From contig CAYMWF010000089.1 in the NCBI GenBank assembly GCA_964394085.1, forward strand, positions 1 to 19,192: a DNA stretch of 19,192 bases, in the 5' to 3' direction. The translations under genes and the position numbers were made by a program. The first letter of the stretch is position 1. Each line of letters starts with the position of its first letter. This DNA is from CAYMWF01 sp964394085 [NCBI: uncultured Gemmatimonadota bacterium]. Lineage in GTDB: Bacteria > GCA-2686955 > CAYMWF01. Below the pieces are notes generated by a model that did not search any database, was not told where the DNA came from, and worked only from the letters and a program-made list of their open reading frames with translations. Below are positions 14,553-19,192 of this stretch, piece by piece.

Positions 14553-17498
14553 TCATCTGCTCGAGAGGCCGTATTTTTTTATTTTGTGATACAGTGACCT
14601 TAGCGAGATTCCCAGGCGATTGGCGGCTTCTCTTCTGTTATCGGAGCAGGCGGTAAGGGCTTCGGCTATCAGGTCTTTTTCAAAATCCGCGATTGCCGCG
14701 TCGAGGTTGGGCATGCCGGAAGGCCCCGCCTTCCGGAGGTCGACCTGAGCCGGGGCGCCCTCCAGGAGGGGTAGATCACCGGCATCGAGCTCACTTTTTC
14801 CTTCTGAAAGAATCTGAGCGTGGTACAGGCAGTTTTTCAGTTCCCGAACGTTTCCCGGCCAGGGGTGTGCTGTTAGCCGTTCGATACAGGCCGGAGAAAG
14901 GGTCATCTTCTCCACGCCGAATTCCCGTGCATAGAGTTCGAGGAAGTGGTCAGCCAGAGCGGCGATTTCGTTTGTCCGCTCGCGAAGAGGAGGGAGACGA
15001 AGGACAAACTGTTTCAGCCTGTAATACAGGCCCGCCTCGAGAGAACCTTTCTGTATGGCTTCCTCTGGTAGGAGACTGGTGGCGGTTATGATGCGGATGT
15101 CTACTTTCCGCGGCTTCACTTCACCGATCCGCCTGATTTCCTTCTCTTCGATTACCCTGAGGAGCTTCATCTGGATTGCGGTCGGCATGTTGCCGATTTC
15201 GTCGAAAAAGACGGTGCCGCCGTCCGCCTGCTCGAAAAGGCCCGGCTTACCCTCGGGCGCTTCGGGAAGAACGCCGCTGCCGAACCCGAAAATCACCTGT
15301 TCCATCGACATGTCGCCGATGGATCCGCAGTCCACGTTGACAAGAGGAAACGCGGCCCGTGGACTTTCTTCGTGTATCGCCCGGGCCAGGAGTTTTCTGC
15401 CGGTCCCGCTTTCGCCGGTCACGAGAACGGAGAGGGGAGAGGAGGCGATGATTTTTGCGTCCCGTTTCACCTTTTCCAGTTCTGCTCCGACGCCGACGAA
15501 CCGTGAGAGTCCATACGGTCTCACCGGACGGTCGCGGTGTTTCATGCGCTGCATTTCCAGCCTGAGCAGCGATGCGACCCAGTAAACGAAAACAGGATAG
15601 ATGCCCTCGACGGGTGCGGCGGTGGCGGTCTTTCTGTTTGCACCGGTTCGGGAAAAGAACAGGTACCCGATAACTTCCGTTCCCTCGAGTAGAGGGAATA
15701 TCCAGTAGAAACCGGTTTCGATATTTTCATCCGTCTCCGTTTCCGAAAACAGGCGACCGGGGTAGTCGGATACATACTTCCCGGAAAGCAGCTTTTCCTC
15801 CCCGGACGCCGGTTGTTTCAGACTGCCGTTGCCTGCGAGATCCGCCAGCAGCGTTTTCGCTTCGCTCGCTCCCACCCGGACTGCAGTCTCGATACTCCAA
15901 CCTTCTCCGGGCTTCTTGAACGCAACGAAGAATCTGTCTGCGGCCGCCTCCCTGAGAAAAACATCGGCGGCATCGGTCAGGACCTCTTTGATCGGAGCAT
16001 CGGTGCGCCCGAACTTCGCCAGGATGGCTGCCACCTTCCGGATCCTTTCCTGCTTGGTCCGGGCGGCTTCCGTTTCTATCCGATCGCATGATCCCGAAAG
16101 CTTCTCGAATTCTTCGGTTTCGATTTCACCTTCCATTGCAAACCTGCGCCAGATGTCCCGGGCTTTCTCCGCCAGGCGGATAGCCGTATCCGGCGCTTCC
16201 GGGGTTGCCAGACCGGCCTGTTCCAGAAGTGTTTCAGCCACCCGAAAGTCCAGGCCGAGCATCTTGTAGGTTTCTTCGACCCTGAAAAGAATCGTCCGGG
16301 CCCGGAACCGGTCCGAACCCGCGAGGAGCCGGGCTTTCAAAGCGAGCAATGGGAGATGCCGGAGAAGAGCGGGAGAGTCGACGCCGGCGGCAAGAGCTCT
16401 GTCGATGACGGCAAGCGCTCCTTCTGTATCCCCGTCCAGTTCCTTGATTCTCGCTTCAAGGCGCGCGACATCCGCATCGAAGTGCCGGTACCCCGCGGCT
16501 TTAATATCACCTATGACCGATTCGAGGCGGGATCTGGCATTCTCCTGTTCGGATCGCAGTAGATCCAGTTCGGCGGACTTCAGGGTCAGGTTCCAGCTTG
16601 CTTCTTTTTTCCCTCGGATTTCTCCGAGGAGACGGGATACCTGCCTGAAGTAAGATTCAGCGGCTTTCTCATCTTTCCGCTCAATCGCCATCGACGCCCT
16701 GTATGAAAGATTCAATACCGTCTCGTAATGAAGGCTTGAAGTCCGGGAGACCGGCAAGGCTTTATCCAGGTAGGTGAGCGCCGTCCGGAATTTCCTCTGA
16801 ACCATGAAAATCCGCGCCACGGTCAGCAGGGAGATATTTCTGAACCTGGGAGATGTCAGTTTCGACGCGAATACCTGCGATTGTTCGGCGCAGCGGAATG
16901 CGTCGCGCCAGCTCCCTTCTTGCAGGTTGACAAGCGCCAGGAACTGGTAATATTTGAAAATCCGCTCGTTGTTTTCAGGGAGGGAGAGGACCAGGTTCAA
17001 CCCCTTCTCGAGGTAGATCCTGGCATCTTCTATCCGGTTCGCGGCCACGAAGATCGGCGCTGATTCGAGAAATGCATCGGCTTCGGCGTCGCGGTCGTCG
17101 GAGCGTGCGAACGCGGCGAGACTCTGGTGCAGGTACTGGTTGGCGGCCGTTACATCTCCGAGAGCGGCATCGGCCTTCGCAAGAAAAAGGCAGATTTCAC
17201 CCAGCACAGCGTGGGAGTCGCCCTTCCTGACCATATTGTATGCATCTTCCGCCAGGAGGATGCAACTGCTGAACTTCCTGTCGTTGAACAGGTCGACGGC
17301 TTTGTCCATCAGCGCCCTTGAAAAGGGCACAGGTTCTGAAGACCCGGTTGTGTCCTCAACGGGATCCGACCGGGAATGACGGTCTGTTTCCCCGTTATGA
17401 TGCCCGGGTGCTGGATCCATGTCGGCAGGTTTCGCTGAAGCGGCAGCAGGAATCGGGATACTTTTCCCGTCGAGATCCCTGTTATCCCTCGTCGTCAT
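14553..17498 (-). CDS. TPR-GAF-AAA+-Fis transcriptional regulator, sigma-54-activator-like with degenerate AAA+ core
   Basis: The protein has 981 residues from ATG at 17498, which has GAGGGGG just upstream. An ATG at 17525 would add nine residues but lacks a site. Residues about 55-480 are TPR-like helical repeats, 485-645 a GAF domain, 665-890 an AAA+ domain, and 950-981 a Fis-type helix-turn-helix (NRREAANRLGISLRSLYHKI). It has the outline of a bacterial enhancer-binding protein for sigma-54 RNA polymerase. However, Walker A reads GESGTGRK (Arg at the key Lys, residue 701). The GAFTGA loop reads GVLPEA (742-747). The FRED-type arginine finger reads LEAG, although the YYRL arginine is kept. 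Walker B (VFFDEIG) and PGNVREL are normal. ATP use and sigma-54 remodelling are therefore doubtful, and it may bind DNA without activating. There is no response-regulator receiver; TPR and GAF are the likely sensors. It overlaps the upstream small-protein gene by 17 nt. Confidence 0.88.
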   Translation of the reverse strand: MTTRDNRDLDGKSIPIPAAASAKPADMDPAPGHHNGETDRHSRSDPVEDTTGSSEPVPFSRALMDKAVDLFNDRKFSSCILLAEDAYNMVRKGDSHAVLGEICLFLAKADAALGDVTAANQYLHQSLAAFARSDDRDAEADAFLESAPIFVAANRIEDARIYLEKGLNLVLSLPENNERIFKYYQFLALVNLQEGSWRDAFRCAEQSQVFASKLTSPRFRNISLLTVARIFMVQRKFRTALTYLDKALPVSRTSSLHYETVLNLSYRASMAIERKDEKAAESYFRQVSRLLGEIRGKKEASWNLTLKSAELDLLRSEQENARSRLESVIGDIKAAGYRHFDADVARLEARIKELDGDTEGALAVIDRALAAGVDSPALLRHLPLLALKARLLAGSDRFRARTILFRVEETYKMLGLDFRVAETLLEQAGLATPEAPDTAIRLAEKARDIWRRFAMEGEIETEEFEKLSGSCDRIETEAARTKQERIRKVAAILAKFGRTDAPIKEVLTDAADVFLREAAADRFFVAFKKPGEGWSIETAVRVGASEAKTLLADLAGNGSLKQPASGEEKLLSGKYVSDYPGRLFSETETDENIETGFYWIFPLLEGTEVIGYLFFSRTGANRKTATAAPVEGIYPVFVYWVASLLRLEMQRMKHRDRPVRPYGLSRFVGVGAELEKVKRDAKIIASSPLSVLVTGESGTGRKLLARAIHEESPRAAFPLVNVDCGSIGDMSMEQVIFGFGSGVLPEAPEGKPGLFEQADGGTVFFDEIGNMPTAIQMKLLRVIEEKEIRRIGEVKPRKVDIRIITATSLLPEEAIQKGSLEAGLYYRLKQFVLRLPPLRERTNEIAALADHFLELYAREFGVEKMTLSPACIERLTAHPWPGNVRELKNCLYHAQILSEGKSELDAGDLPLLEGAPAQVDLRKAGPSGMPNLDAAIADFEKDLIAEALTACSDNRREAANRLGISLRSLYHKIKKYGLSSR

Positions 17499-17769
17499 CG
17501 TCCCCCTCGCTTTCCGGCGGATCATCCAAGCATGAACCGCATAGTTCCTGAGTGGGTGGCACTATGTCGGAAAGGTCTGTATCCGGGATCGGATGTTCGT
17601 CCAGTATTTGTCCGCAGTTTTCGCAGGGGAAAAGCGGATCATACCATGGCTCGGGTTCGGAGTAATCCTGGTGGTCGGGAGTAGCGGCAGAAGCGATAGA
17701 TAATGAGCAGACAGCTATCGAAAGTGCGATTGCAGTTAGGCTTGCAACCATATTTTTCGAGTTTTTCAT
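17482..17769 (-). CDS. Small secreted acidic protein with two CxxC pairs
   Basis: The protein has 95 residues from ATG at 17769 with AAGGG about 8 nt upstream. An in-frame ATG at 17808 lies beyond the signal peptide and has no site. The first 28 residues are a signal peptide (basic MKNSK, then LTAIALSIAVCSLSIASA, cleavage likely after ASA or ASAA). The mature part, about 66 residues, is strongly acidic and ends PPESEGDDDDEG. It carries PCENCGQ (C49, C52) and ELCGSCL (C77, C80), two CxxC pairs 24 residues apart that could bind Zn or Fe or form disulfides. No family is recognised. Its 3' end overlaps the regulator start by 17 nt, and the regulator's ribosome site lies inside its acidic tail codons, so the two are translationally coupled. 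A sigma-54 promoter lies 43 bp upstream. Confidence 0.75.
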   Translation of the reverse strand: MKNSKNMVASLTAIALSIAVCSLSIASAATPDHQDYSEPEPWYDPLFPCENCGQILDEHPIPDTDLSDIVPPTQELCGSCLDDPPESEGDDDDEG

Positions 17770-17811
17770 TACACACCCTTGGTTGAGTCTCTGTGAAACA
17801 CGCTGCATTGC

Positions 17812-17827
17812 TGCAAAGTCCGTGCCG
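17812..17827 (-). promoter_or_regulatory. Sigma-54 (-24/-12) promoter for the small-protein/regulator operon
   Basis: The minus strand reads CGGCACGGACTTTGCA, against the sigma-54 consensus TGGCACG-N4-TTGCA. The GG (-24) and GC (-12) are exactly 10 nt apart and only the first base differs. The predicted start near 17801 leaves a 5' leader of about 32 nt to ATG 17769. By eye, no other intergenic position in the window showed both elements at this spacing. Confidence 0.75.
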
Positions 17828-17944
17828 GGTTATCCGATCGACCCGATCAATTCGAACTGCCTCGAACCACCAGTAATTATAACCCTTTCCATGTATTTTT
17901 CAAAATGATGACAGCGGTGCGGAGTCAGTTTAACCTGAGGAATC

Positions 17945-17981
17945 GCGCAGGAAGTTGCGCGTTCCGCACGCGATCCTGCGC
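17945..17981. promoter_or_regulatory. GC-rich dyad, candidate upstream activator site
   Basis: GCGCAGGA (17945-17952) is inverted at 17974-17981 (TCCTGCGC). The interior is GCG-rich and partly symmetric (TTGCGCG against ACGCGA). It is centred about 150 bp upstream of the sigma-54 promoter GC, where enhancer-binding-protein sites are normally found. It could equally be a hairpin transcribed from the other side. Confidence 0.45.
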
Positions 17982-18024
17982 AATCTCAAACCGGACTGTT
18001 CAATAAACCGATATCTCAGCCCGG

Positions 18025-18051
18025 TTGATCAATAATATAAGATTGTATACA
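18025..18051 (+). promoter_or_regulatory. Candidate promoter for the small-gene/cupin pair
   Basis: TATACA at 18046-18051 is a good -10 box. TTGATC at 18025-18030 gives only a 15-bp spacer, and GGTTGA at 18023-18028 gives 17 bp but is weaker. The start would be near 18058, about 47 nt before the ATG at 18105. Confidence 0.35.
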
Positions 18052-18104
18052 GTGGATCCTGTCCATCGGCAGATATTCCGAACCGTCATCGGAGAGAAAA
18101 GAAA

Positions 18105-18233
18105 ATGAAAAAAAATCATAGACGATACGGCTGGAAAATACCGATTCTGCGTCCGAATGACAGGACGCAACGCTGGGGTGTCGATCCCAATGAACCCATC
18201 CCCCGGGAAAGTGAGGTTGGTAATGTACAGTAA
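18105..18233 (+). CDS. 42-residue small protein, coupled to the cupin gene
   Basis: This is a short frame from ATG at 18105 to TAA at 18231-18233, with GGAGA 9 nt upstream. The product is basic at the start (MKKNHRRYGWKIPILRP), then NDRTQRWGVDPNEPIPRE and a short tail. It has no signal peptide, membrane segment or cysteine. The last 11 nt overlap the start of the cupin gene in another frame, and the cupin ribosome site is inside this gene, which favours a real translated and coupled gene. Alternatively it is a leader peptide controlling the cupin. No family is recognised. Confidence 0.5.
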   Translation: MKKNHRRYGWKIPILRPNDRTQRWGVDPNEPIPRESEVGNVQ

Positions 18234-18546
18234 AACCGGCTCCCAAGGGTATAGAACCGTACTGGATGGAGTCCGCCTCAAGACTCTTGTACATGGGGAG
18301 AAAACCCTTATGGCTGAATTCAAGATCGATAAGGGAGCGGTGGTCCCATCCCACGAACATCCGCAGGAGCAGACCGGATATCTCGTCTCCGGTTCGCTCA
18401 AGTTTCTGATCGGCGACGAAACAATCATCGCCCGTCCCGGTGACAGCTGGAACTTCGCCCCGAATGAGCCGCACGGCGCCGAAGCTCTTGAAAACTCCGT
18501 TGTAGTAGAGGTCTTTTCACCGGTCCGCGAAGATTACCTGCCATAA
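18223..18546 (+). CDS. Single-domain cupin protein
   Basis: The protein has 107 residues from ATG at 18223, with GAGG 6 nt upstream. Frames from 18157 or 18190 would extend it, but they lack a good site and any resemblance to the family. Cupin motif 1 is SHEHPQEQTGYLVSGSLKF, with H, H, E/Q and a Gly turn. Motif 2 is PGDSWNFAPNEPHGAEAL, with the metal histidine. The C-terminus VEVFSPVREDYLP is a recurrent ending in small stand-alone cupins. It should be a one-metal beta-barrel acting in the cytoplasm as an enzyme or binding protein; the substrate is unknown. The upstream 42-residue gene overlaps by 11 nt. It diverges from the sigma-54 operon. Confidence 0.85.
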   Translation: MYSKTGSQGYRTVLDGVRLKTLVHGEKTLMAEFKIDKGAVVPSHEHPQEQTGYLVSGSLKFLIGDETIIARPGDSWNFAPNEPHGAEALENSVVVEVFSPVREDYLP

Positions 18547-18572
18547 CCCCTACCACCGCCGGAATCCAGTAG

Positions 18573-18626
18573 CGGCAGGCGGCACCTGCCAGGCGATGGC
18601 GGGAAGGCGCTCCCTCATCGCCTGGC
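18573..18626. repeat. Two hairpins after the cupin gene, possible terminator or element end
   Basis: GGCAGG and CCTGCC pair across a 5-nt loop near 18574-18590. Then GCCAGGCGATG (18588-18598) pairs perfectly with CATCGCCTGGC (18616-18626), with an inner GGGA/TCCC stem. There is no U-tract, so a rho-independent terminator is not proven. A folded 3' end of the cupin transcript or a repeat element is equally possible. Confidence 0.45.
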
Positions 18627-18818
18627 CAAACTCATCATTTCCGTTAACAGAGCATCCAGGCACATATCGACAAGATGAGAACTCACCGACTTTTTCAGGC
18701 GACTGCTCGCTGTGCAGCATGAATAACCAACTAACTCATGAAGAAGAATTTTCCATTTCTCGCTGAAGTTGTCATCGATATGGGAATATGCTGCAGCATT
18801 CAATGAAGCAGGATCCAC
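18615..18818 (-). other. Doubtful 67-codon frame
   Basis: A frame from GTG at 18818 gives a polar helical-looking sequence (FSEKWKILLHELVGYSCC, then LLTEMMSLARR). It lacks a ribosome site, its start lies inside a hairpin and its stop lies in another. The amino-acid pattern is not absurd, so it may be the remnant of a gene, but I do not recognise it. Confidence 0.2.
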
Positions 18819-18833
18819 CGGCTCATCCGGTGG
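18815..18833. repeat. Perfect 7-bp-stem hairpin
   Basis: CCACCGG and CCGGTGG flank a 5-nt loop. It is one of several inverted repeats in the gene-poor right end, with no U-tract. Confidence 0.4.
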
Positions 18834-18977
18834 TATGGTTAAGCTGTGCCTGGAAAAGAATCAGGTGTACGCCCCGGTCGGCCCTGAGATCCCAAATCAC
18901 GGAGCGATCTGTGTATTTCTCTTTTTGCAGCGCATCGTCAGAAGCATAACCTGTCCTGCGGGGGATGCAGGCTTACT

Positions 18978-19014
18978 CGTGTAAAATTGTCAATCCGATT
19001 GACAATTTTACACG
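18978..19014. repeat. Perfect 37-nt palindrome, AT-rich
   Basis: CGTGTAAAATTGTCAATC is followed by one base and its exact reverse complement (18978-18995 and 18997-19014). An 18-bp perfect dyad with a 1-nt centre in an otherwise GC-rich region is unlikely by chance. It could be two abutting terminal repeats of mobile elements, a regulator operator or a cruciform site. No transposase is present in the window. Confidence 0.75.
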
Positions 19015-19082
19015 TCTTCCAGATGGACTCGAGCGATACACCTGAACAACCGGGGAGGCATCCACCTTATAGAGAAATAAAT

Positions 19083-19128
19083 GATCGGCTCCCTCCGGTC
19101 GTGGAATAAGTGACAGGTTCCCTCCGGA
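19083..19128. repeat. Short direct repeat GGyTCCCTCCGG near the window end
   Basis: GGCTCCCTCCGG (near 19086) and GGTTCCCTCCGG (near 19115) are repeated about 29 nt apart, in the contexts TGATC and TGACA. They look like repeated binding units at the edge of a mobile element that continues past the window. The inference is weak. Confidence 0.35.
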
Positions 19129-19192
19129 CTTAACTCTACCCGGCTTGGCCGGCACGGGAAATCAGGAAAAAGGAAGCCGGGCAACAGGGATT

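Larger units (their letters stand above)
17770..18104. other. Divergent regulatory region between the small-protein operon and the cupin pair
   Basis: About 335 bases containing the sigma-54 promoter (minus), the GC-rich dyad and a candidate plus-strand promoter near 18025-18051. No gene was found. The dyad lies between the two divergent promoters and could serve either. Confidence 0.6.
18547..19192. other. Gene-poor region with hairpins and repeats
   Basis: About 650 bases without a convincing gene. It holds the two hairpins at 18573-18626, the hairpin at 18815, the 37-nt palindrome at 18978 and the short direct repeats near 19090-19128. Frames here are short and without ribosome sites. The content suggests element remnants next to a mobile or variable locus. 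Confidence 0.6.

Noticed and set aside
18973-19155. Minus-strand 60-codon frame ending in the palindrome
   Set aside because: The GTG start lacks a ribosome site, and the last 14 codons are encoded by the palindrome itself.

Overview
The window reads as chromosomal DNA from an anaerobic, Gram-negative-type bacterium of a poorly sampled lineage. G+C looks fairly high by eye. Support for this comes from the NfnAB electron-bifurcating transhydrogenase pair, an anaerobic NTP-reductase activase (NrdG2 type), a fused NDP-forming acyl-CoA synthetase, a periplasmic dihaem c-type cytochrome and a sigma-54 promoter. I cannot assign a phylum. No rRNA, tRNA or CRISPR array was seen.

Layout, left to right. 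(1) 1-210 is the 3' end of an SRPBCC/AHSA1-fold gene (+) that enters from outside. A small Cys-rich protein (-) follows, then a spaced array of 7-nt repeats that looks like a transposon end. (2) 798-2894 encodes an ADP-forming acyl-CoA synthetase (-). Upstream of it, at 3030-3208, is a 179-bp MITE-like element with terminal inverted repeats. (3) 3222-8046 is a minus-strand cluster in the transcription order tyrS, nfnA, nfnB, class I methyltransferase, with a candidate promoter and a leader of about 140 nt before tyrS. (4) 8454-11146 (-) encodes an exported seven-repeat FG-GAP beta-propeller, an alkyltransferase-like (ATL) protein and an NrdG2 radical-SAM activase. (5) 11420-14528 (+) encodes a short dihaem cytochrome and an 833-residue GT-C-type membrane glycosyltransferase, convergent with the next unit. 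(6) 14553-17769 (-) is a two-gene unit: a secreted acidic protein with two CxxC pairs, then a 981-residue TPR-GAF-AAA+-Fis regulator. It is preceded by a sigma-54 promoter and an upstream dyad. (7) 18105-18546 (+) is a 42-codon small gene whose end overlaps the start of a cupin gene. (8) 18547-19192 has no convincing gene but holds several hairpins, a perfect 37-nt palindrome and a short direct repeat, which suggests mobile-element debris.

The most unusual part is region 6. A sigma-54 promoter drives a small exported Cys-pair protein that overlaps the gene for a TPR regulator. The regulator has the outline of a sigma-54 activator, but its AAA+ core has lost the Walker A lysine, the GAFTGA loop sequence and one arginine finger. 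It may be a DNA-binding pseudo-activator that answers to, or controls, the secreted protein. No importer or receptor is visible here, so the signalling idea is a hypothesis.
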